Positions 16,366-25,396 of a stretch of DNA of 43,846 nucleotides are shown here, piece after piece. Made by a program: the position numbers and the translations under genes. Position 1 is the stretch's first letter; the number at the start of each line of letters is the position of its first letter. Location: the NCBI GenBank assembly GCA_913055845.1, contig CAJXKO010000014.1:1-43846 (forward strand), in the 5' to 3' direction. The notes beneath the pieces were generated by a model that was not told the DNA's origin, did not search any database, and worked only from the letters and a program-made list of their open reading frames with translations. The stretch is from an uncultured Bacteroidota bacterium. Lineage in GTDB: Bacteria; Bacteroidota; Rhodothermia; Rhodothermales; Salinibacteraceae.

Positions 16366-19305
16366 TTAATTTGGGGGAGAGGACGACGGGGATTGGGAAG
16401 GGGGGGCGCCGCGGCGGGGATTCATCATGCCAGGGGGCGAAACGGAGCCGCCCGTCGTGTCGCTCGACAGTCCGTAGGCCCGACGGATCCGTGCAGGAAC
16501 CCGGTACGGGGCATTAGCCAACACCTCGTCGATCTTTTGGTCAAAGGCCTCTGTGGCCTCCGTCTGGTTCGTACTGAGGTATGACGACCGGATGCGCCCT
16601 GCGTACTGGAGAGCGCGGCTAAACTGGCGCCGTGAACTGGCCGTTCGGAGCTGATTCAGAACAAGCGGTTGCGCGTCCTCCAACAGCCCCGCCACCTTCG
16701 TCTCGTTCCCCAGGGTGCGGTAGGCTTCCGCCGTGAAGAAGAGCGTCTGCATGTCGGCCGGGATTGTAGAGAAGGGAACGTCCGTCGTGAAGTCAGTCAG
16801 GAGCTGATTCGCCGCTTCCGAGTGTCCCATTCGCCCCATCCGGTCTGCCGTATGAGAGAAGTGGAGCCGGTAGCCGTCCACCATCCGCCGTGCATTTTGA
16901 TTGTAGTAGACCGTCGAGTCGGCGAGGTTCGTGAACCGGAATTGAGACAACCGCTGATCGGTAAGGCCCGGAATAACGCGGCCCAGGGGCTGGTCGTGCT
17001 TGATGGGAAGCACGCGGTAGGCCTGGCCCTCTAGCTGGAAATAGTTTTTTAGGCCCAACTGGCCAGAGCGAGCCACCGTTACGGCGAAGTAGTAGGGGCG
17101 CTCCCAGCCGTTTCGCGCAATCGTCCGCAGCATGTTGTACGACACCACGTCGGCGGTCTGGAGGATGCGCGTATTCTGCCGGAAAGGTCGTCCCTGCAGC
17201 TTCCAGGTCATCGGGCTCTCCAGGAGGGAGGCGTCGGCCGAATCAGGGAGGTAGGCGCCAATCTTCGGGCGAAGCTCGTTCGGGTTCACCGGCAGCTTCA
17301 TCTGTTTCGGCTTCCACTGCTGGTACCCGAGATCATCGATCTGGTCCTCCGACAGCGTAATGGGGAGGGGCTCCGACTCGTACGCCGCCTCGTTCTTGAG
17401 TTGGCGCACGTACCACTTTGTGTTGAGCAGGGACAGATTTACCACGCGCACGTCTCGCCGTACGCCCTCCACCGTTTGCAGGTACCACAGCGGATAGGTA
17501 TCGTTGTCCCCGTTCGTGAAGAGGATGCCGTTCTCCTCCACGCTGGTCAGCATGTTGTGCGCGTAGTCGCGCGGCACGTAGTTCTCCGAGCGGTCGTGGT
17601 CGCCGTAGTTCTCCAGGGTCATCCAACCGGGCACGGCCAGGAAGACGAGCAGCCCGGCCCCGAGCATTGAAGCCATCTGGGCCGACCCTGAGAGGGTGTC
17701 CTGTAGAGACTCGTAGGCCAATTGCGCGATGCCACCGGCCCCGATGCCCACCCAGAGGCTGAAGGCGAAGAAGCTCCCGACGTAAGAGTAGTGCCGCTCG
17801 CGCGGCTGCATCGGCGTCTGATTGAGGTAGATGATGATGCCGATGCCGGTGATAAAGAACAGGACGAACACGCTGAGGGCTCGCCGCCAGTCCCGGCTGA
17901 AGTGGTAGAAGGCCCCAAAGAGGCCCAGCAGGAGCGGGAGCGCGAAGTAGGCGTTGCGCGATTCCTTCTCACTGGGTGTTTGTAGGGTGCTCGCCGGTTT
18001 GACGTGCTGGTCGAATGCAGGAATCCCAGTCATCCACGGGGCGCCCTGGACGTCACTCGCCCGTCCTGAGAAATTCCAGAGGAAATACCGCACGTACATG
18101 TATCCGATCTGGTAGTCGAGAAAGAACTCCAGGTCGGAGTCGTAGCGCTTGTAGACCTGCCAGTGCTGGGGGTCGACGGAGTGGCGACGGGGAAAAAGGG
18201 TCGTCTCACCGTCGCGGGTGTTTACCTGTCCGGTCTCGTCGTTGAAGGTCGTGCCTTGCAACAGCGGAGTGGACCCGTACTGCTCGCGCTCAAGATATGA
18301 GATGAACTTCTCGATCGTGTCCGGGTCGTTCATATCGATCGGCGGATCCGTCGCGCTGCGGACGAAGACGAGCGCGTAGGAGGCGTACCCGATAAAGATC
18401 ACGGTGACGCACATGAACGCGAGGTTCGCCACGGACATGCCGCGCTTGTGGGTGGCGTAGATGCCGTAGCCGAGGCCAAGCGCAAGCACGAGCGCCGTGA
18501 TGAAGGGAGCCCCCGCGGCCTTGAACACCTTGGGGAGTCCCACAATGATGCCCGGATAGATTGCAAAGAAGAGGGCTGAGGCGACGGCGCCCGCCCCCAC
18601 AATTCGGAGCCAGCGCTGGCGTTGGGTCCACTCCTCGCGGTCGAATTCGGTAAAGAAGACGATGAACGCAACGAAGAAAAAGGCGAGCAGACTCAGCAGA
18701 TGTACGCCAATGGCCACCCCGAAGAGAAAGGCGATGAGGACCAAGTACCGGTTGGCGTCGAGTTGGAAGAGGTGCCGTCCGCCGCCCAGTTGAGCCTCCT
18801 CTGTTCGGGCCGCATCGCTCCAGCGAAGCACGAGCCACACCACCATGGCCGTAAAGAAGGTGGAGAGCGCATAGACCTCAGCGATGCCGGCGTTGAACCA
18901 GAAGGAGTCGCTCACCGAGAAGGTGACGGCACCCACCACGCCACTCGTAAGGGCCACTACGTGCTGGCTGGTGGTACGCTCCGCCGGCGCGTCCTGCCAC
19001 CGCCGCACCAGTCGGACGATGATGAGGTGCGTGAGCAACACCGTCCCGGCGCTTGCCAACACCGATAACAGGTTTACGGCCAGCGCCACCGTTTCCTGCG
19101 ATGGGGCCAGCATGGAAAAGAGGCGGCCGAGGAGCAAGTAGAAAGGAGCCCCCGGCGGGTGCATCACCTGAAGGGTGTAAACGCTCGCGATCCGCTCGCC
19201 TGGGTCCCAGAAGGAGACGGTGGGGGCGACGGTCGCCAGGTACAGACCCAGGGCCCAGAGAAAGACGAGCCCGGCCGTGAGGCGATCAATCCGCTTCCGA
19301 TTCAT
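16366..19305 (-). CDS. DUF2723 multipass membrane protein (putative glycosyltransferase)
   Basis: 979-residue integral membrane protein of the DUF2723 family, related to the TMEM260-type protein O-mannosyltransferases; the Bacteroidota function is not settled. The N-terminal signature is clear: VAPTVSFWDPGERIAS and MHPPGAPFYLLLGR. About twelve hydrophobic helices follow to residue ~560, including a long insertion with VNTRDGETTLFPRR-like soluble sequence. A soluble segment with FTNGDNDTYPLWYLQ comes next, a motif typical of the family. The last ~200 residues look helical and TPR-like, ending in a Pro/Ser-rich tail. It is the last gene of the lptF-rsmI-trx-DUF2723 run, 75 bases after the thioredoxin-like gene. 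Confidence 0.9.
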   Translation of the reverse strand: MNRKRIDRLTAGLVFLWALGLYLATVAPTVSFWDPGERIASVYTLQVMHPPGAPFYLLLGRLFSMLAPSQETVALAVNLLSVLASAGTVLLTHLIIVRLVRRWQDAPAERTTSQHVVALTSGVVGAVTFSVSDSFWFNAGIAEVYALSTFFTAMVVWLVLRWSDAARTEEAQLGGGRHLFQLDANRYLVLIAFLFGVAIGVHLLSLLAFFFVAFIVFFTEFDREEWTQRQRWLRIVGAGAVASALFFAIYPGIIVGLPKVFKAAGAPFITALVLALGLGYGIYATHKRGMSVANLAFMCVTVIFIGYASYALVFVRSATDPPIDMNDPDTIEKFISYLEREQYGSTPLLQGTTFNDETGQVNTRDGETTLFPRRHSVDPQHWQVYKRYDSDLEFFLDYQIGYMYVRYFLWNFSGRASDVQGAPWMTGIPAFDQHVKPASTLQTPSEKESRNAYFALPLLLGLFGAFYHFSRDWRRALSVFVLFFITGIGIIIYLNQTPMQPRERHYSYVGSFFAFSLWVGIGAGGIAQLAYESLQDTLSGSAQMASMLGAGLLVFLAVPGWMTLENYGDHDRSENYVPRDYAHNMLTSVEENGILFTNGDNDTYPLWYLQTVEGVRRDVRVVNLSLLNTKWYVRQLKNEAAYESEPLPITLSEDQIDDLGYQQWKPKQMKLPVNPNELRPKIGAYLPDSADASLLESPMTWKLQGRPFRQNTRILQTADVVSYNMLRTIARNGWERPYYFAVTVARSGQLGLKNYFQLEGQAYRVLPIKHDQPLGRVIPGLTDQRLSQFRFTNLADSTVYYNQNARRMVDGYRLHFSHTADRMGRMGHSEAANQLLTDFTTDVPFSTIPADMQTLFFTAEAYRTLGNETKVAGLLEDAQPLVLNQLRTASSRRQFSRALQYAGRIRSSYLSTNQTEATEAFDQKIDEVLANAPYRVPARIRRAYGLSSDTTGGSVSPPGMMNPRRGAPPSQSPSSSPPN

Positions 19306-19380
19306 CCTGCGTGAAAGAGGGTGGTGTCCGAGAGCAAGTGTAGAGGAAAGCGGCCCCGGTGGGAGGGACCTGAAGGGGGC

Positions 19381-20022
19381 TTACCAGTCCTTGCGCGTCG
19401 CGTCGAGAAGCGACTGGATGGTCGCCATTTCCATCTCGCCGTAGTTCATCGCGAACGCGAGTTCGCCGTTGTTGTGGAAGATCCAGGTGGACGGGATCCA
19501 GGTAACGGGCAGGCTCAGGAACGACTGTCGGCGGTTGGGTTCGTGGTCGCTCGGTCCCAAGTCGGGGTGGGTCACTTCGGCCACGCGGTCGGGAAGGCGG
19601 TACTCGTCGAGAACGCGGGCCCCCTTCTGATCGTCGTTCCAAACCGTGACGAACGTGAACGTGATGTCTGGATTGTCCGCAACGAGCTGATCCCAGCCGT
19701 TGGCCAGCTCGTTTTCGGAGTTGGCGCACCAGGGCGCCCAAAAGTGGACCACGTGAAGTCCGTTGTGCTCAATACGGTCCTGCACAAAAGCCTCGGCGTC
19801 CGTCGTGGGGGCGACCGACACGGCGGGCGTCCGATCCGTCACGGTCGACCGCTTCGCGGACGGAATGTCGTCCGTCGTCGTTGTGGCGCCCGCAGAGTCG
19901 GTGGAGGCGTCCGCGGTCATCGACTGCAGCGGTCCCGCCGGACACTCCGAGGCGTCCTGGGCCTGGGCGGGGACGGCCGCCACGAGAAGGAGACTCAGGA
20001 GAAGGGACCAAAGCCACTTCAC
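19381..20022 (-). CDS. Secreted thioredoxin-like protein with CxxS active site
   Basis: 213-residue periplasmic thioredoxin-fold protein, TlpA-like. GTG 20022 starts a clear signal peptide (KWLWSLLLSLLLVAAVPAQA, cleavage near residue 21); the frame extends further upstream but without a signal. After a Thr/Ala/Asp-rich spacer the active-site strand reads HFWAPWCANSENEL, with Cys99 and Ser102 where a second Cys is usual. Monothiol forms can act as isomerases or reductants, or may be non-redox. It lies 92 bases after rsmI in a minus-strand run. Confidence 0.8.
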   Translation of the reverse strand: MKWLWSLLLSLLLVAAVPAQAQDASECPAGPLQSMTADASTDSAGATTTTDDIPSAKRSTVTDRTPAVSVAPTTDAEAFVQDRIEHNGLHVVHFWAPWCANSENELANGWDQLVADNPDITFTFVTVWNDDQKGARVLDEYRLPDRVAEVTHPDLGPSDHEPNRRQSFLSLPVTWIPSTWIFHNNGELAFAMNYGEMEMATIQSLLDATRKDW

Positions 20023-20114
20023 GAGACTGTAGGACGCGTCCAGTGAGTAAGAGCTGCGAACGGCGCGGAGGCACGAAGGGCAATTACACACGGCAGCGAC
20101 CGGGGCAGGCGCCT

Positions 20115-20783
20115 TCAGGACGCTCCGTGAACCACAATAACGCACTCGCCCCGCACTTTCGTATACCCCGCGAAATACGACCGCACCTCGTTGAGCGTTC
20201 CCCGCTCGATCTCCTCGTACTTTTTGGTAAGCTCCCGGGCCACGGCGGCCTGACGGTCGGCTCCGAGGTGCTCGATCAGGTCGTCGAGTGTGCGAAGGAG
20301 CCGGTGGGGGGATTCATAAATCACGAGGGTCCGCGGCTCGGTGGCGAGGGCATCGAGGCGCGTCTGACGGCCCTTCTTCTTGGGCAAAAAGCCCTCAAAC
20401 ACAAAGCGGTGGCTGGGAATGGCGCTGGCCGTAAGGGCGGGAATCAGGGCTGTGGGGCCCGGCAGGGCCTGCACCTCGATGCCCTCGTCCCAGCACGCCC
20501 GGGCGAGATAGAAGCCTGGGTCGGAGATGCCCGGCGAGCCGGCGTCGCTGATGAGTGCGATGTCGCGCCCCGCCCGCATCCGCGTGATGAGTTCGGGGGT
20601 CTTTTCGTGCTCGTTGTGTTCGTGGTACGAGGTGGTGGGGGTGTCCACGTCGTGGTGGTTCAGGAGGTGGCCGGAGGTCCGAGTGTCTTCGCAGGCAATT
20701 AGGTCGACTTCACGGAGCACGCGGAGGGCCCGGAGGGTGATGTCCTCCAGGTTGCCAACGGGAGTAGGGACAAGGAAGAGCAC
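20115..20783 (-). CDS. rsmI: 16S rRNA (cytidine-1402-2'-O)-methyltransferase RsmI
   Basis: SAM-dependent tetrapyrrole-methylase-fold enzyme that modifies C1402 of 16S rRNA. The 222-residue product shows the family motifs VPTPVGNLEDITLRA at the start, CEDTRTS, ALISDAGSPGISDPG and LPGPTA, followed by FEGFLPKKKG and YESPHR. It stops soon after the KKYEEI segment, so it lacks the extra C-terminal domain of the ~280-residue proteobacterial enzyme. The start is GTG 20783. It lies 43 bases after the LptF/G-type gene and is likely cotranscribed. Confidence 0.95.
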   Translation of the reverse strand: MLFLVPTPVGNLEDITLRALRVLREVDLIACEDTRTSGHLLNHHDVDTPTTSYHEHNEHEKTPELITRMRAGRDIALISDAGSPGISDPGFYLARACWDEGIEVQALPGPTALIPALTASAIPSHRFVFEGFLPKKKGRQTRLDALATEPRTLVIYESPHRLLRTLDDLIEHLGADRQAAVARELTKKYEEIERGTLNEVRSYFAGYTKVRGECVIVVHGAS

Positions 20784-20826
20784 GGGTGGCGACGGGGTGA
20801 GAGAAACGAGTGGAGGACGGGCAGGC

Positions 20827-22254
20827 TCAGGACCGGAAGGACCGGAGCCAGTTCCAGAGGCGTCGGCGGAGGGGTGGGGTGGCGCCTAGGTCGAGCACTA
20901 CGTAGAGCACCAGCCAGATGCCCGCCCCGGACATGATGAGGTTGGCGATCCACATTCCGATCCAGGGGGGGAAGAACCCCCGCTCCGACAGCTTCTCGCC
21001 CTGTACCAGCGTGACCCAGTAGAACATGAAGATCCCCAGGGCGATGGCGCCGATGGTGGCGAGTCCACCCCGCCGGATGGCGAGGCCCAGTGGGGCCCCA
21101 ACAAACATGAACACGAGGCACGCGAGCGCAATCGAGAACTTCTTATAGAACTCCACCTGGTAGCTCCGGATGCGCTGGCTCGTCCACCGCGTGTCGCGCT
21201 GGGTGTGTTGGATGGAGGACTGTAGCTCCCGGGCCATTTGCGTTGCTGAGCGTACGACCCGACGTTGCCGAGTCGAATCGAGTCCGGCCAGAGCGGCGTA
21301 GGCCGATGGGGAAGGCGCAGGCGTGAACGAGACCGTGTCGGGCGCAGATGGGGCGGCGGGGTCGGGGGTGATTTCGTCGTACACGCGGTCGTACAGCGCG
21401 CTGTATCGAGTACCGCGCCGCGCCTTCAGAGAGTCAAGCGTACGGAGGAGTTGAGGCGTGCGCATGGTGCGGGTGGACCGGGAAATCTTGTCCGGCTCCG
21501 AACGCCGAAAGACGGCGTTGGACAGGGTAAACTGGATCCGGTGGCGGTCAAAGCTGAGCTGCTCGTACCGTCCAGCGCGGCTGTTCGCGTCCGGCGGCAG
21601 CGGGCGGTGCATCACCCCCTCTTGTAGCCGGAGGGTGAGCCGGGCGCCACCGTCGTGCGACTCAATCACGCCACGTTCGGCTTTGATGACGGCCTGTCGG
21701 TCGCGGCCCTCGGTGTAGTCATAGATGGTGACCCCCACGAGCTTGTTGGTGCCCGATGGGCGATCCTGGACTAGGATGCTGTAGTCCTCGACGCCGTCGT
21801 AGAAGATGCCCGGCTGCAGTTCAAAGCCAGGGCGTTTGCCGCGGATGTCACTCCAGAGCTGACGGGCCCGGTGGTTGGCTTCCGGCAGCATCACGTTGTT
21901 GAAGTACAGCATGCCCCCCATGACCACCGTCGCCAGCACCAGTGTGGGCCACACGATCTGCCCGAACGAAATGCCGGTGCTCTTGATGACGGTGTAGTAT
22001 TTCGATTCGGCCAAGTCGCCAAACGCCATGAGGGCCGCCAGCAGGACCGACATGGGGACCGCCAGCACCACCATATACGCTAGGTTGTAGGCGATCAGCT
22101 CGATGATGACGGGGAGGGGGATGCCCTTCCCCGCAATCTCGGGCAGCCACCGAATCAGAAACTGCATAAGCAGCAGGAACATCAGCGTGCCGAGCCATCC
22201 GAAGAAGGGACCCGGCAGCCGACGCAGTATGACCCAGTGAAGGCGGCGCAGCAT
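20827..22254 (-). CDS. LptF/LptG family permease (lipopolysaccharide export)
   Basis: Membrane permease of the YjgP/YjgQ family, 475 residues. It would work with LptB ATPase to extract lipopolysaccharide from the inner membrane. Three hydrophobic helices lie in the first ~125 residues (including LAVPMSVLLAALMAFG, then the conserved ESKYYTVIKSTGISF loop). A large periplasmic beta-jellyroll-like domain follows, and three helices close the protein (from FYKKFSIALACLVFMF). The family's conserved GAPLG and RRGG motifs are present after the first of these. Only one gene of the pair is present here; its partner must be elsewhere. Confidence 0.92.
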   Translation of the reverse strand: MLRRLHWVILRRLPGPFFGWLGTLMFLLLMQFLIRWLPEIAGKGIPLPVIIELIAYNLAYMVVLAVPMSVLLAALMAFGDLAESKYYTVIKSTGISFGQIVWPTLVLATVVMGGMLYFNNVMLPEANHRARQLWSDIRGKRPGFELQPGIFYDGVEDYSILVQDRPSGTNKLVGVTIYDYTEGRDRQAVIKAERGVIESHDGGARLTLRLQEGVMHRPLPPDANSRAGRYEQLSFDRHRIQFTLSNAVFRRSEPDKISRSTRTMRTPQLLRTLDSLKARRGTRYSALYDRVYDEITPDPAAPSAPDTVSFTPAPSPSAYAALAGLDSTRQRRVVRSATQMARELQSSIQHTQRDTRWTSQRIRSYQVEFYKKFSIALACLVFMFVGAPLGLAIRRGGLATIGAIALGIFMFYWVTLVQGEKLSERGFFPPWIGMWIANLIMSGAGIWLVLYVVLDLGATPPLRRRLWNWLRSFRS

Positions 22255-22443
22255 AGATTCGCTGATCGTCTACAGGTACGTTGTGCCCGAAGGCCCCGCG
22301 TAAACGCCGGGGGCAAATCGCATGTTCGGGGGAAAGCCCTGGGCGCGGGGGGCAGGGAGCGTGAAGAGCCCATTGCTGGATCTTCGGGGGGAGAGAAGAA
22401 TTGGGAAGACCCCGCTGTCTTCTATCCCAACTCCGGGCCTCCA

Positions 22444-23094
22444 ATGCAGGTCGAGCCATTTACCTTCAACCCCTTCATGACGAACTGCTACCTCTGCCAC
22501 GATCAGGGCGAGGCCGTACTTATCGATGCAAGTTGCGACGCCGAGGCGGAATGCGCGCAGGTGAAGGAGGTGATCGAGGAGTACGGCCTCGACGTTCGGC
22601 ACCTGCTGTTGACCCACGCCCACGTCGACCACATTTTCGGCTGTCGATTCTTCGAGGAGCAGTTTGGGCAGCGATTCAAGGCTCACGAGGCGGCCGTGCC
22701 CTTCATCGAGCGGGCTGAGGAGCAGGCTGCGGCCTTCGGGGTGGAGGTGGATCCGCCGTCCATGCCCACGACGTTCCTCGCGGAAGGCGACACGATCCCC
22801 TTCGGGGACGTGACCCTGGAGGTGCTTTACACCCCCGGTCATTCGCCCGATTCCATCTCCTTCGTCCACCGCCCGAGCCGGCAGGCTATCACGGGCGACG
22901 TGCTGTTCCAAAATTCGATTGGTCGCACGCAGGGCCTTCCGGAGACCTCTCGGGCACAGCTCCTTGACGCGATCACCGAGAAGCTCCTCCCCCTCGGCGA
23001 CGACGTCACGATCTATCCCGGCCACGGCCCCACGACCACCATTGGCCAGGAGCGTGCGCAGAACCCGTTCGTGCAGGAGGCGCTCCAGCAATGA
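22444..23094 (+). CDS. Metallo-beta-lactamase-fold hydrolase (glyoxalase II-like)
   Basis: 216-residue MBL-fold metal hydrolase. The metal ligand motif is THAHVDH; other ligands are in LYTPGHSPDS, ITGDVLF and YPGHGPTT. Its size and PGHGPTTTIGQE ending match YcbL-type small glyoxalase II-like hydrolases, which cleave thioesters; the substrate cannot be read from sequence. ATG 22444 is directly before the MQVEPFTFNPFMTNCYL start. The longer in-frame start at 22237 runs over the divergent lptF promoter and is rejected. It is convergent with bshA, six bases between stops; a link to bacillithiol chemistry is speculative. Confidence 0.9.
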   Translation: MQVEPFTFNPFMTNCYLCHDQGEAVLIDASCDAEAECAQVKEVIEEYGLDVRHLLLTHAHVDHIFGCRFFEEQFGQRFKAHEAAVPFIERAEEQAAAFGVEVDPPSMPTTFLAEGDTIPFGDVTLEVLYTPGHSPDSISFVHRPSRQAITGDVLFQNSIGRTQGLPETSRAQLLDAITEKLLPLGDDVTIYPGHGPTTTIGQERAQNPFVQEALQQ

Positions 23095-23100
23095 TGGGCC

Positions 23101-24246
23101 TTAGGCCTCCACGGCGGTGCGCTCTCGGACGCGCTTGTAGTGCTCTTCGTACCGGGGCACCACCCGGTCGATGTCGAAGGTCTCGACTGCCCGTTGTCGC
23201 GCCGCCGCGGCCATGTCGTCGTGGAGGGCGTCGTCGGTCAGCAGTTTTCGGGTGCACTCTGTAAACTCATCCAGGTCGTCCAGGGGGCAGAGGAAGCCCG
23301 TTTCACCGTGCACGATGAGCTCCGGCAGCCCCCCGACGTCGCTGGCCACCACTGGCACCTCGCAGGCCATCGCCTCCAGGGCCGCGAGGCCGAACGTTTC
23401 GGAGCCGCTCGGCATGAGGAAGACGTCGGCGATCGACAGGATTTCTTCTACCGGGTCCTGTTTCCCCAGGAAGCGCACGTCGTCGTACACGCCCAGCTCG
23501 CGGGCCTTGCGCTCCGTAGGCACCCGATCGGGGCCGTCGCCCACCAGTAGCAGCTTCACGTTCGAGGCCCCGTTTTGCAGCCGGTGGAAGACCTCGACGA
23601 CTTGTTGAGCGTTCTTGACGGGGCGGAAGTTGGAGACGTGTACGATCACCTTCTCCCCATCCGGACAGATCGCCTGCTTAAAGTGCTCCTTGTCCTGCCG
23701 CACGAAGCGGTCCGTGTCGATGAAGTTGGGAATCACCTCGATGTCCTGCGAGACATCAAAGTGGTCGTAGGTCTCTTGGCGCAGGTAGTCGGAGACGGCC
23801 GTGACCCCGTCGGACTCGTTGATGGACCATGCCACGACGGGCGCAAACGAGGGGTCCTGGCCGATGAGGGTGATGTCGGTGCCGTGGAGGGTGGTCACCA
23901 CGGGGAGGTCGAGCTGCTCTGAATTCAGGATTTGGCGGGCCATCACGGCGCTCGACGCGTGGGGGAGCGCGTAGTGCACGTGCAGGAGGTCGAGCCCCAC
24001 GTGCTTCGCAATGTCCACCATTTTGCTGGTGAGGGAAAGCGTGTACGGGGGGTAGTCGAAGAGTGGGTAGCTCTGGACGTTGACCTCGTGGAAAAAGATA
24101 TTGCCGGCCACGTGGGAGAGCCGGAACGGGAGGTCCGACGAGACGAAGTGGATCTCATGCCCGCGCTCGGCAAGGCCCTTGCCGAGTTCGGTAGCCACCA
24201 CCCCGCTGCCGCCGTAGGTGGGATAGCAGGTAATGCCGATTTTCAT
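23101..24246 (-). CDS. bshA: N-acetyl-alpha-D-glucosaminyl L-malate synthase BshA
   Basis: GT4 glycosyltransferase that makes GlcNAc-malate, first step of bacillithiol synthesis; 381 residues, normal length. The protein starts KIGITCYPTYGGSGVVATELG and continues with HFVSSDLPFR, HVHYALPHA and TLHGTDITL, all characteristic of BshA. The C-terminal donor-binding half has LLLVGDGPDR, and PSGSETFGLAALEAMA with its conserved Glu residues. The later genes bshB and bshC are not in the window. ATG 24246 is the start, with a 416-base gap to the divergent barrel gene. Confidence 0.93.
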   Translation of the reverse strand: MKIGITCYPTYGGSGVVATELGKGLAERGHEIHFVSSDLPFRLSHVAGNIFFHEVNVQSYPLFDYPPYTLSLTSKMVDIAKHVGLDLLHVHYALPHASSAVMARQILNSEQLDLPVVTTLHGTDITLIGQDPSFAPVVAWSINESDGVTAVSDYLRQETYDHFDVSQDIEVIPNFIDTDRFVRQDKEHFKQAICPDGEKVIVHVSNFRPVKNAQQVVEVFHRLQNGASNVKLLLVGDGPDRVPTERKARELGVYDDVRFLGKQDPVEEILSIADVFLMPSGSETFGLAALEAMACEVPVVASDVGGLPELIVHGETGFLCPLDDLDEFTECTRKLLTDDALHDDMAAAARQRAVETFDIDRVVPRYEEHYKRVRERTAVEA

Positions 24247-24662
24247 AGAGAGACGACCGGGAGCGTGGACGTAGAGGGTGGGAGAACCAGTGAGTCTAAA
24301 AAAGACTAACCTAAGGAAGACTTGTTGACACTACTTCTGCTACGCATGGAGGTTGCAGGCAGCGGGGGGGCGAGCCGTTCCCTTCGATGAATCGATTGTA
24401 ATGACCCTGCAAGAACCTCGACAATCTTCTGCTCCACCGAGACGCTGAGCCCCATCCGTATGCGACGGCGTGCTGCGACCGGTGCTCACGTATGATTCTT
24501 GCGCCTATCCATAGGAGAAGGCGCGCCACGGGGCCGGAAAGCCTCCAGCGGCGCCCGTTACTTTCGACGCACAGGCCGCGCCTTTTTCCGTGCTCCCATG
24601 GACCGAAAGCGGTTGGGAGACGGCTTCTCACATGCTTTCTCGTCAAACTGTATACGTCTCTT
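24247..24662. other. Divergent intergenic region between bshA and the barrel gene
   Basis: 416 bases between divergent genes should hold both promoters. Bases 24293-24307 form an agtct/agact palindrome around an A-run, next to bshA. I see no convincing TTTG/TAnnTTTG pair, no RNA gene and no believable ORF. Apart from the palindrome nothing stands out. Confidence 0.5.
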
Positions 24663-25289
24663 ATGCGCGCTTCGATCAAACAAACGGCCGGGTCAGTCCT
24701 CCTCGTTGTTTTGCTTTTCGGTATGGCAGGCACCCCGGCGCAGGCCCAGCTCGGCGTGGCGGGCGGATTAAACTTCGATTCTCTGGACGACATTGATGCC
24801 AATGCAACGGTCGAAAACTCGACCGGGTACCACGTCGGGGTCGTCTACGACCTCGGCCTCGGGCCCGTGAGCGTGCGGCCTGGACTGTTTTACCGTAAGG
24901 TCGGAAGTTATGACTTCTCGAACGTGCCGAACGTTGATGTCGGCGAAGTCGACGTGTCGGCGTTCGAGGTGCCCGTGGACGTTCGGGTTACGGTCTTTCC
25001 ATTTCCGCTCGTGAGTCCGTACCTGCTGGGTGGGCCCAATCTATTCCTGCCCCGAAGTGGAGATGACGACCTTGAGGACGGCCTCGAAGATGTCTCGTTC
25101 AACTTCAATGTTGGCGTGGGGGCGGATGTATCTCTTCCCGGCGTCGGGCTCACGCTACAGCCCGAACTGCGGTACGAGTTCGGGGCCAGTGACTACGTGG
25201 ACGACAACTTCGAGGTTGGGGGGGCCGAGTTCGAACCGTCAGATCGGAAGATCAGCGCCTTTGCTCTCCGCCTGAACGTTCTCTTCTGA
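24663..25289 (+). CDS. Outer-membrane beta-barrel protein (porin-like, PorT-type family)
   Basis: 208-residue exported protein. The signal peptide is MRASIKQTAGSVLLVVL... with cleavage after AQA at residue ~26. The mature part alternates hydrophobic and polar residues in strand-like runs (TGYHVGVVYDLGLG, VSVRPGLFYRKVGSYD, LTLQPELRYEFGASDY) and ends in a beta signal ISAFALRLNVLF. These traits fit the eight-strand OmpW/PorT-like barrels common in Bacteroidota. Acidic loops (for example DDDLEDGLED) suit a halophile. ATG 24663 is preferred over the upstream 24492. A terminator follows 42 bases after the stop. Confidence 0.85.
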   Translation: MRASIKQTAGSVLLVVLLFGMAGTPAQAQLGVAGGLNFDSLDDIDANATVENSTGYHVGVVYDLGLGPVSVRPGLFYRKVGSYDFSNVPNVDVGEVDVSAFEVPVDVRVTVFPFPLVSPYLLGGPNLFLPRSGDDDLEDGLEDVSFNFNVGVGADVSLPGVGLTLQPELRYEFGASDYVDDNFEVGGAEFEPSDRKISAFALRLNVLF

Positions 25290-25330
25290 CCGCGGCAATC
25301 CATCGGGAGACGATGTGGGAGGGCCCTGAG

Positions 25331-25362
25331 CCCGCTGCCCGCCTTGTCGGGCGGCGGGTTTT
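25331..25362 (+). terminator. Rho-independent terminator after the barrel gene
   Basis: An 11-bp stem (25331-25341 with 25348-25358, one G-T wobble) closes a six-base loop and runs into four T residues. It follows the barrel gene by 42 bases and precedes the convergent SleB-like gene's end at 25397. Confidence 0.8.
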
Positions 25363-25396
25363 GGTACGGGTGCAGTTCCCCTCATTCGCCGAGAGG

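Noticed and set aside
22237-22443. N-terminal extension of the MBL hydrolase
   Set aside because: The extra 69 codons overlap the divergent lptF start and promoter and lie before the family's natural start.
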